Source: Immundisolibacteraceae bacterium (GTDB taxonomy: Bacteria > Pseudomonadota > Gammaproteobacteria > Immundisolibacterales > Immundisolibacteraceae). Taken from it: a DNA stretch of 5,737 nt. The notes under the pieces are model-generated. The model was not told the origin of the DNA, searched no databases, and saw only the letters and a list, made by a program, of their open reading frames with translations. The DNA is taken from the NCBI GenBank assembly GCA_016763355.1, contig JAESTY010000287.1, positions 1-5,737 on the forward strand, read 5' to 3'. This document shows positions 1-4,538 of the stretch, piece by piece. The number at the start of each line of letters is the position of its first letter. Positions within the stretch are counted from its first letter, which is position 1. The translations under genes and the position numbers were made by a program.

Positions 1-33
1 CCCGGCTGAGACGAGCACCAACCAACGACTCAA
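1..33 (-). CDS. Possible 5' end of an unidentified gene downstream of rpsR, cut by the window edge
   Basis: Reading leftward, a TTG codon at 33-31 opens a frame that runs to the window edge and encodes MSRWLVLVSAG, a hydrophobic start like that of a membrane protein. An AGGG element at 45-42 lies 8 bases upstream and could be its ribosome binding site. In pseudomonads a membrane protein gene of unknown function sits between rpsR and rplI, so a gene here would fit the synteny. The 11 visible residues do not match the start of ribosomal protein L9, and I do not recognise the family. The start is non-ATG and very little is visible. The true start may lie outside the window, so this is only a candidate. 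Confidence 0.2.
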   Translation of the reverse strand, partial: MSRWLVLVSAG

Positions 34-74
34 TTACTCTGCCCTACCGACAAACCTTGGGACATTCCCCGCAA

Positions 75-302
75 TCAGGAATGAGCGTCAGAGTATGGCA
101 GCAAGGCCAAAAAACGAGCTCGCTTAACAGCTGTTGCCAACTGCCGTTGATAATGCGCTTTAGTGCCGGTAATCCGGCTCGGGATGATTTTTCCAGTTTC
201 AGAAACGTTCTGCTTCAGCAAATCGAGATCTTTATAATCAATCTCGACAATACCTTCTGCGGTGAATCTGCAATATTTACGACGCCGTAAGTAACGAGCC
301 AT
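75..302 (-). CDS. rpsR: 30S ribosomal protein S18
   Basis: This encodes S18, a 75-residue protein of the small-subunit platform that binds 16S rRNA as a heterodimer with S6. The length equals that of E. coli S18 and the whole protein aligns without gaps. The start MARYLRRRKYCRF, the central SGKIIPSRITGT-like segment (here ETGKIIPSRITGT) and the end KRARFLALLPYSD are family hallmarks. The ATG at 302 is preferred over an in-frame TTG at 308: S18 proteins begin MARY, and an AGGAG lies 7 bases before the ATG but only 1 base before the TTG. The gene is downstream of rpsF with a 72-base spacer and no priB between them. It is probably cotranscribed with rpsF and controlled through the rpsF leader. 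Nothing in it looks damaged. Confidence 0.97.
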   Translation of the reverse strand: MARYLRRRKYCRFTAEGIVEIDYKDLDLLKQNVSETGKIIPSRITGTKAHYQRQLATAVKRARFLALLPYSDAHS

Positions 303-309
303 TGTCAAT

Positions 310-314
310 CTCCT
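310..314 (-). promoter_or_regulatory. rpsR Shine-Dalgarno site (AGGAG)
   Basis: AGGAG on the minus strand is 7 bases upstream of the ATG at 302-300. It settles the rpsR start: the in-frame TTG at 308-306 is only one base from this site, too close to be used. Confidence 0.85.
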
Positions 315-331
315 GTCAAACTAGTACCACT

Positions 332-352
332 GCTGCCATCAATTGGCGCAGC
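332..352 (-). other. Small hairpin in the rpsF-rpsR spacer
   Basis: In the 72-base spacer, bases 352-350 plus 347-344 pair with 338-332 (GCT..GCCA with TGGCAGC in the mRNA sense). This gives 7 base pairs with a 2-base bulge and a 5-base loop. No U-tract follows, so it is not an intrinsic terminator. It could be a processing or mRNA-stabilising element between the two ribosomal protein cistrons, or chance pairing. Confidence 0.35.
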
Positions 353-374
353 GCTATAATCGTTTTATCGTCTG

Positions 375-893
375 CTATTCGCTGGAATCGGTATCAGCGC
401 TTTCTGCAGGCTGTTCAGTACTCTCGGCGGCGGCTGGCGCTTCTGCCGCAGTCTCGGTCGTGGCTGGCGCCTCTTCCGTACTTGCAGCTTCTACAGGCGC
501 AGCAACAACAGACTCTGCAGCAGGCTTACGCTCTACTGCAGCAGAACGCCGGGCAGCAGATTCGCGCTCTTCAGCGGCGACTTTAGCCATTGGAGACTCA
601 TCGGTAATAGCGCTGTCACGTTTAATAATCAAATTACGCAGTACCAGATCATTAAAACGAAATTGAGTAGCAAGATCATCGATAGCACTTTGGTCGGCTT
701 CGACATTCAGCATCACGTAGTGAGCTTTGCGAACCTTATTGATCGCATAAGCTAACTGGCGGCGACCCCAGTCCTCGACACGGTGAATCACACCACCACT
801 TTCGGTAACCACGTTGCTATAACGCTCGATCATGGCAGGTACCTGATCGCTTTGATCAGGGTGAATCAGAAAGACAATTTCATAATGTCTCAT
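375..893 (-). CDS. rpsF: 30S ribosomal protein S6 with an extended Ala/Glu/Pro/Ser/Thr-rich C-terminal tail
   Basis: S6 is a small-subunit protein that binds 16S rRNA together with S18. Residues 1 to about 104 match the gammaproteobacterial S6 fold closely: MRHYEIVFLIHPDQ at the N-terminus, VEDWGRRQLAYAINK at 39-53, KAHYVMLNVEA at 56-66 and FRFNDLVLRNLIIK at 78-91. The protein is 172 residues against about 131-135 in E. coli, and the excess is a tail of roughly 68 residues with no aromatic residues. Its acidic part carries a degenerate 10-residue repeat (prolines at 133, 143 and 153) and ends SSE. In E. coli the ligase RimK adds glutamates to the S6 C-terminus; whether that happens here is unknown. 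The start is secure: GAGGAG at 905-900, six bases before the ATG. The gene has its own probable promoter and a structured leader. Confidence 0.97.
   Translation of the reverse strand: MRHYEIVFLIHPDQSDQVPAMIERYSNVVTESGGVIHRVEDWGRRQLAYAINKVRKAHYVMLNVEADQSAIDDLATQFRFNDLVLRNLIIKRDSAITDESPMAKVAAEERESAARRSAAVERKPAAESVVAAPVEAASTEEAPATTETAAEAPAAAESTEQPAESADTDSSE
422..509 (-). repeat. Degenerate 30-bp (10-codon) tandem repeat in the rpsF tail
   Basis: Bases 422-451 and 452-481 are adjacent and match at 23 of 30 positions by direct comparison. They encode TEEAPATTET (residues 139-148) and AAEAPAAAES (149-158). A third, more diverged unit, VVAAPVEAAS (129-138), lies upstream and keeps the proline at the same phase. 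The pattern suggests the S6 tail grew by in-frame duplication of a 30-bp unit. Confidence 0.7.
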
Positions 894-899
894 TTAAAG

Positions 900-943
900 C
901 TCCTCACGGAATGAAGCCCGACAACTCAGTGCCGAGCAAGGAG
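900..943 (-). promoter_or_regulatory. rpsF leader structure, probable S6:S18 autoregulatory element sequestering the ribosome binding site
   Basis: In the mRNA sense, CTCCTT (943-938) pairs with the Shine-Dalgarno GAGGAG (905-900). Enclosed within it, GCTCGGCA (937-930) pairs with TGTCGGGC (923-916) over a 6-base loop. The 3' side between the two helices is an unpaired ten-base stretch (915-906) containing CCG at 909-907. Three pairs are G-U wobbles that become A-C mismatches on the other strand, so the fold belongs to the rpsF mRNA. From memory, the rpsF leaders of many bacteria carry a motif in which an asymmetric bulge with CCG, next to a hairpin, mimics the 16S rRNA site of S6:S18. The layout here fits that. 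The inferred effect is that excess S6:S18 stabilises the fold and blocks translation of rpsF, and through it rpsR. Confidence 0.75.
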
Positions 944-1040
944 TAATCTGGCTATTGGAGCCAGAGAATGGTTTTTACTTCGTGCTTTACTGCAGTTTTC
1001 AAGCCGCTGGGCTCAAGCTGAGTATCAACGAAGGCGGCGC

Positions 1041-1069
1041 ATTGTAAGGGAAAACCGACTAATCAACAA
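1041..1069 (-). promoter_or_regulatory. Probable sigma70 promoter of rpsF-rpsR with a GC-rich discriminator
   Basis: On the minus strand, TTGTTG (1069-1064) and TACAAT (1046-1041) are separated by exactly 17 bases. The -10 box matches the consensus at 5 of 6 positions and the -35 at 3 of 6, including TTG. The next bases, GCGCCGCC (1040-1033), form a GC-rich discriminator of the kind seen at stringently controlled ribosomal promoters. Transcription would start near 1034, giving a leader of about 140 bases that contains the S6:S18-like structure. The -35 box overlaps the rlmB stop codon. Confidence 0.6.
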
Positions 1070-1833
1070 TTATTTACGTTCAATTTTAGCCGTTTACGCT
1101 GAATTTCATAAAGCATCACGCCAGCGGCCACCGAAAGGTTCAAACTTTCCACTGTACCCAGCATCGGTATCGCCACCAATTCAGAGCAATGCTGGCGGGT
1201 AAGGTGTCGCAAACCCGAGCCCTCATGACCAATCACCAATGCGGTGATTTGCTCCGGTTTCAGGTCATAGAGAGAATCAGCTCCTTCATCGGCTGCTCCG
1301 ACTAACTGCACCCCAACATCTGCCATAAACTTTAGTGTGCGAGCTAAATTCGCTACTCGATAACAAGGTACCGACTCAGCAGCACCAGAGGCCACCTTAG
1401 CGACCAGCGGGGTTAGCCGCGCGCCACGACTACGAGCGATAATCACGCCGTCTACGCCGGCGCCATCGGCGACTCTTAAGCAGGCACCCAGATTGCGCGG
1501 ATCTTCTACACTATCAAGAATTAAAAACAGTAGTTCTGAGCTATTGGCCAGCACCTGTTCTAACTCTGTATCACCCAGATCAGGACGTTGCTCTGCCTCA
1601 GCCATTACCCCCTGGTGCACGCCATTGCCGGTATTTCGATTCAACTGATCTGCGCTCACCTCGGCAACTTTAATACCCGCAGTTCGAGCCTGCGCAACCA
1701 ACGCTTCCTGCGCGCTAGAACGTTTACCTTTGCGAACAGCTAACTCTTTGACCTGCTCTGGCCGATATTCAAGGAGTGCCTGCAAAGGATGCAACCCGTA
1801 TAAAAATTCTGTCTTGTGCTGGTTTGTATTCAT
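1063..1833 (-). CDS. rlmB: 23S rRNA (guanosine-2'-O)-methyltransferase RlmB
   Basis: RlmB is a SPOUT-class, SAM-dependent enzyme that 2'-O-methylates G2251 (E. coli numbering) in the peptidyl-transferase P loop of 23S rRNA. The predicted protein has 256 residues (E. coli 243). An N-terminal RNA-binding domain (about 10-77, FLYGLHPLQALLE to GVHQGVMAE) precedes the knotted methyltransferase domain (about 103-245). The three SPOUT motifs are intact: DPRNLGACLR (111-120) with the conserved Asn and Arg, ALVIGHEGSGL (198-208) with the conserved Glu, and IPMLGTVESLNLSVAAG (222-238). The start is uncertain. I chose the ATG at 1833; an in-frame TTG at 1851 would add six residues, and neither has a well-spaced Shine-Dalgarno site (GGTGGG is only two bases from the TTG). 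The gene lies 42 bases after rnr, probably in one transcript. Confidence 0.95.
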   Translation of the reverse strand: MNTNQHKTEFLYGLHPLQALLEYRPEQVKELAVRKGKRSSAQEALVAQARTAGIKVAEVSADQLNRNTGNGVHQGVMAEAEQRPDLGDTELEQVLANSSELLFLILDSVEDPRNLGACLRVADGAGVDGVIIARSRGARLTPLVAKVASGAAESVPCYRVANLARTLKFMADVGVQLVGAADEGADSLYDLKPEQITALVIGHEGSGLRHLTRQHCSELVAIPMLGTVESLNLSVAAGVMLYEIQRKRLKLNVNNC

Positions 1834-1875
1834 AATGCTTGTCGAACTCAAAACCCACCGTGTGCTTTGAGCGCT

Positions 1876-4065
1876 TTACTTAGCTCCCTGATGATTAATC
1901 AATTCAAAATCTATTTTACGATCTTCAGCCGATACCCGCGCTACCTGAACTCGAGCTCGGTCGCCCAGACAAAACACCTCGCCGCCACGCTCCGCAGTTA
2001 ATCTCTGCAACAGAGGATCATAGTGATAGTAGTCGTTGCGTAAGCTACTGATGTGCACTAGCCCATCGATCAGCAAGTCATCGAGAGCGATAAACAGGCC
2101 AAACGCAGTGACTCCGGTGACAATGCCATCAAACTCCTCACCAATATGGCCACTGATATAGCGACACTTGTAGGCAGCTTCCAGGTCGCGAGTGGCCTCG
2201 TCGGCCCGTCTTTCAGCACTGGAACATATCTCCCCAAGCTCGACCATCTGCTCGAGGCTATAACGATATTGAGTTTTATTTTTACGCTGCAGGCAGTGAC
2301 CTATGGCCCGATGGACTAATAAATCAGGGTAGCGCCTGATGGGTGAAGTGAAATGCGCATAGTGCTCCAACCCCATTCCGTAATGGCCACGAAGCGCTGG
2401 TGAATAATTTGCCTGCTTCAGGCTTCGCAGCACCATCATCTGGATCATCTGGGCGTCTGGCCGCTGATGCGCAATTTCAAGCAGACTACTCATCTCACCC
2501 GCAGACGGTACCTCGGCCCCAGGCAAAGACAACTGCAGGCTACCGAGCTGTTTTCTTAGCGCCACTATTTTCTCGCTATCGGGCTGATCATGACCCCGAT
2601 GTAACGTTGGTATCTCCTGATGCTCTAGAAACTCTGCTGCACAACGGTTTGCCGCCACCATGCACTCTTCAATAATTAGATGGGCCTGGTTACGGGGCTG
2701 GCCCGGCGCAACATTAATTTCTCCGTCGTCCATCACCTGAAGTTGAACCGTTTTAGTCTCAAACGCTAGCGCGCCACGAGACTTTTTAGCTGCCGCCTGA
2801 GCTACATGAAGTTCTGCCAGACAATGCAGATTCTGTTCAACTTGCTGCTGCCAACGCTGATCAACTGGCAACGATGCCCCCTGATCAATGAAGGCAAACG
2901 CCTGATCGTAGGTTAGCCGGGCATGAGAATGAATCACTGCATGCTCGAAGCGATAGTTGTTTATGACTCCAGTGGTAGCAAAGTCAATCCAGCAAACCAA
3001 CGCCAGCCGATCAACCGCTGGGCGCAACGAACAGAGCCCGTTTGAAAGGGCCTCTGGCAACATCGGTACCACTCGATCAGGAAAATAGACCGAGGTACCT
3101 CGATTACGGGCCTCCTCATCAATCGCACCCTCTGGGGTCACATAGTGAGCCACGTCAGCAATCGCTACCGCGACCCGCCAGCCATGATCTATGCGCTGGC
3201 AATAAACCGCATCATCAAAATCTCGGGCATCGGCACCATCAATAGTAATTAGCGCCAGTTCTCGTAAATCAGCCCGATTTTTGATCGTTTTATTATCGAC
3301 TTCTACCGGCAATTGGGAGACCTGATCCTCTAGCGCTGGACCCCACTCAAACGGAATATCATATTTACGCAGCACCAGTTCAATTTCGAGCTCAGTGGTT
3401 AAATCACCGCCCAGCACTTTTTCGATCTCACCAGTAGCAGGCCTGCGCCGCTGAGGTTGGCGGGTAATCCTGACCACCACGATGTCGCCATCATCTACCG
3501 TTATCGATGGCGCACCTGTGAGTAATACGTCCTGGCTGAGCCGCCTGTCCTCAGGAATAACAAAGTGGGCATCCTGGTCACGCTGATAACGCCCTACGAT
3601 GGTTTCATGCGCCCGCTCAAGCACCTCAACAATGGAACCCTCCAGGCGACCACGACGATCCACTTTGATAGTGGCGGCCAATACCCGGTCACCGTGAAAA
3701 ACCTTGCGCATTTCTCGAGGTGACAAATAAAGGTCATCCTGCTGCTCATCACTGGTCACAAAACCAAAACCATCGCGATGCCCAATAACCCGACCCGCGA
3801 CCAAGTCCATCTTCTGCGCCAGACCATATCGGCCCCGCCGACCGAGAATAATTTGGCCATCCTGCGACATCGCTGCCAACCTGCCACCAAGCCCGCTATG
3901 AGTCTGCTGATCAGACAACCGCAGTTTGCGAGCTATCTCTTCAAGGGTGAGTGGTTTGCCACTAAGTAGCAGCAGTTCAACAATTTCACGCCGACTACTT
4001 AGCTGGGTCGACTGAGTTGCTCCACGTTGAGAGCTATTTCGACGTTTTTTTTCTCTTTGATTCAT
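1876..4065 (-). CDS. rnr: Ribonuclease R (3'-to-5' exoribonuclease), form without the C-terminal basic tail
   Basis: RNase R is a hydrolytic, processive 3'-to-5' exoribonuclease of the RNB family that degrades structured RNA, including rRNA, and mRNA tagged by trans-translation. Domains in order: a basic N-terminus (KKRR at 6-9), a winged-helix region (about 25-85), two cold-shock OB folds (about 88-150 and 155-225), the RNB catalytic domain (about 265-590) and an S1 domain (about 643-722). The catalytic motif TIDGADARDFDDAV supplies D276, D282, D284 and D285, equivalent to E. coli D272, D278, D280 and D281. HFTSPIRRYPDLLVHRAI (571-588) is also intact. The protein is 729 residues against 813 in E. 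coli: it ends nine residues after the S1 motif KIDFELI and lacks the lysine-rich tail. The ATG at 4065 has only a weak AGG 12 bases upstream. The tRNA-Leu gene diverges from its 5' end. Confidence 0.97.
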   Translation of the reverse strand: MNQREKKRRNSSQRGATQSTQLSSRREIVELLLLSGKPLTLEEIARKLRLSDQQTHSGLGGRLAAMSQDGQIILGRRGRYGLAQKMDLVAGRVIGHRDGFGFVTSDEQQDDLYLSPREMRKVFHGDRVLAATIKVDRRGRLEGSIVEVLERAHETIVGRYQRDQDAHFVIPEDRRLSQDVLLTGAPSITVDDGDIVVVRITRQPQRRRPATGEIEKVLGGDLTTELEIELVLRKYDIPFEWGPALEDQVSQLPVEVDNKTIKNRADLRELALITIDGADARDFDDAVYCQRIDHGWRVAVAIADVAHYVTPEGAIDEEARNRGTSVYFPDRVVPMLPEALSNGLCSLRPAVDRLALVCWIDFATTGVINNYRFEHAVIHSHARLTYDQAFAFIDQGASLPVDQRWQQQVEQNLHCLAELHVAQAAAKKSRGALAFETKTVQLQVMDDGEINVAPGQPRNQAHLIIEECMVAANRCAAEFLEHQEIPTLHRGHDQPDSEKIVALRKQLGSLQLSLPGAEVPSAGEMSSLLEIAHQRPDAQMIQMMVLRSLKQANYSPALRGHYGMGLEHYAHFTSPIRRYPDLLVHRAIGHCLQRKNKTQYRYSLEQMVELGEICSSAERRADEATRDLEAAYKCRYISGHIGEEFDGIVTGVTAFGLFIALDDLLIDGLVHISSLRNDYYHYDPLLQRLTAERGGEVFCLGDRARVQVARVSAEDRKIDFELINHQGAK

Positions 4066-4093
4066 TGACAGTTGAAACCTAAAACAGTAACTT
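4065..4093 (+). promoter_or_regulatory. Candidate promoter of tRNA-Leu, overlapping the rnr start
   Basis: TTGACA (4065-4070) is a perfect -35 box, and TAACTT (4088-4093) follows after 17 bases. That -10 candidate keeps the three most conserved positions (T1, A2, T6) but matches only 3 of 6 overall. The next bases, GCGCACC, form a GC-rich discriminator as expected at stringently controlled stable-RNA promoters. The start would fall near 4100, about 30 bases before the mature tRNA. The first base of the -35 box is also the first base of the rnr ATG on the opposite strand. Confidence 0.5.
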
Positions 4094-4099
4094 GCGCAC

Positions 4100-4122
4100 C
4101 CCCAAACGGTGAGCCGTTGGGG
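4100..4122 (+). other. Hairpin in the tRNA-Leu 5' leader
   Basis: CCCC (4100-4103) pairs with GGGG (4119-4122), and AACGG (4105-4109) pairs with CCGTT (4114-4118), with one bulged A and a TGAG tetraloop. It ends seven bases before the mature tRNA 5' end and no U-tract follows, so it is not a terminator on this strand. It may shape the precursor for RNase P or separate the divergent promoters. On the minus strand the same pairs would form in the rnr leader if transcription started upstream of it. Confidence 0.45.
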
Positions 4123-4129
4123 AGGAAAA

Positions 4130-4216
<87 letters not shown>

Positions 4217-4236
4217 ACTTAACAGATCACAGCATA

Positions 4237-4266
4237 AACCCGGTCCAACGCAATATTGGATGGGTT
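4237..4266 (+). other. Hairpin in the tRNA-Leu 3' trailer
   Basis: Bases 4237-4242 (AACCCG) pair with 4261-4266 (TGGGTT), and 4244-4248 (TCCAA) pair with 4256-4260 (TTGGA). This gives 11 pairs with one bulged G and a 7-base loop, starting 20 bases after the tRNA CCA. One pair is G-U on the plus strand and would be an A-C mismatch on the minus strand, so the fold favours tRNA-derived RNA. No U-tract follows, so it is not a classic intrinsic terminator; it may stop 3' trimming or aid Rho-dependent termination. Confidence 0.4.
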
Positions 4267-4317
4267 AACGGTGTGAAATACAGGCAAGTTGGTGATACTT
4301 TTCCTTAAAGAGATCTC

Positions 4318-4346
4318 GGTTCGATCTTGCTACCTGCAATCGAACC
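4318..4346. other. Strong hairpin in the purA-tRNA gap
   Basis: GGTTCGA (4318-4324) pairs with TCGAACC (4340-4346), and after a 2-base bulge TTGC (4327-4330) pairs with GCAA (4336-4339) over the 5-base loop TACCT. All 11 pairs are Watson-Crick, so either strand can form it. No U-tract follows directly on either strand. It may be part of a small RNA, a purA 3' UTR element or an mRNA-processing site; no function can be assigned. Confidence 0.4.
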
Positions 4347-4439
4347 TCACGAATTATCTGCCAGATCCGGTAACCAAAAATTCTAAACTCAAACTGCTGA
4401 AATTTTACTCACTGGTTCGACAAAAATGAGTTGGTTCAG

Positions 4440-4484
4440 TCGGGCTAAAGAGCAGGCCATCTGGTCTGGTTAACCCGATGGCCT
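4440..4484 (-). terminator. Candidate purA transcript-end structure with two competing stems
   Basis: In the purA sense, AGGCCATC (4484-4477) can pair with GATGGCCT (4461-4454), 8 pairs with a 15-base loop. Alternatively, TCGGGTTAA (4478-4470) can pair with TTAGCCCGA (4448-4440), 9 pairs including one U-G. The second stem has a C-A mismatch on the other strand, so it suits the purA transcript. The stems share two bases and appear to be alternatives. The sequence after them is only mildly U-rich (GCTCTTTAG after the first), so intrinsic termination would be weak. The position, 50-95 bases past the purA stop, fits a 3' end. Confidence 0.35.
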
Positions 4485-4492
4485 TACCTTAA

Positions 4493-4523
4493 TCTTCAAC
4501 TCTTCAACTCTTCAACTCTTCAA
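4493..4523. repeat. 8-bp tandem repeat (TCTTCAAC, about 3.9 copies) after purA
   Basis: Three perfect copies of TCTTCAAC are followed by a seven-base partial copy. On the purA strand it reads as GAAGAGTT units. It begins 12 bases after the purA stop codon, is non-coding, and could vary in copy number by replication slippage. Confidence 0.95.
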
Positions 4524-4538
4524 ATTAAATTAAATTAA
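4524..4538. repeat. 5-bp tandem repeat (ATTAA, three copies) overlapping the purA stop
   Basis: Three perfect ATTAA units abut the 8-bp repeat and run into the purA TAA (4537-4535). Downstream in the purA frame there is a second stop, TGA at 4522-4520. Confidence 0.9.

Noticed and set aside
303..319. Two TTGACA motifs on the minus strand just before rpsR
   Set aside because: Neither has a -10-like hexamer at a suitable distance (GCGTCG and CGTTAC fall there), so an rpsR-specific promoter is not supported.
355..360. Perfect TATAAT on the plus strand in the rpsF-rpsR spacer
   Set aside because: No -35-like sequence lies 16-18 bases upstream, and it would transcribe antisense into rpsF. Probably chance.
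302..666. Plus-strand open frames of 94 and 107 codons opposite rpsF
   Set aside because: They are shadows of the repetitive GC-rich S6 tail on the other strand, with low-complexity Gln/Leu/Arg or Ala/Ser products and no supporting initiation signals.
1001..1020. GAGCC/GGCTT hairpin between rlmB and rpsF as an rlmB terminator
   Set aside because: The stem is only about 5 pairs and no U-tract follows. It lies downstream of the predicted rpsF start, so a terminator here would be counterproductive.
2400..3969. Plus-strand open frames of 60-91 codons inside rnr
   Set aside because: They lie entirely opposite a strongly conserved gene and look like shadow translation, with no ribosome binding site or recognisable domain.
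4078..4112. A minus-strand promoter for rnr (TCACCG-N17-TACTGT)
   Set aside because: Both boxes match the consensus at only half the positions and the leader would be about 12 bases. Too weak to call, although some rnr promoter may exist here.
4310..4346. Resemblance of GGTTCGATC to a tRNA T-arm, suggesting a tRNA fragment or attachment site
   Set aside because: No T stem, acceptor stem or CCA can be built around it, and there is no duplicate of the tRNA-Leu 3' end in the window. The sequence is better explained as one arm of a hairpin.
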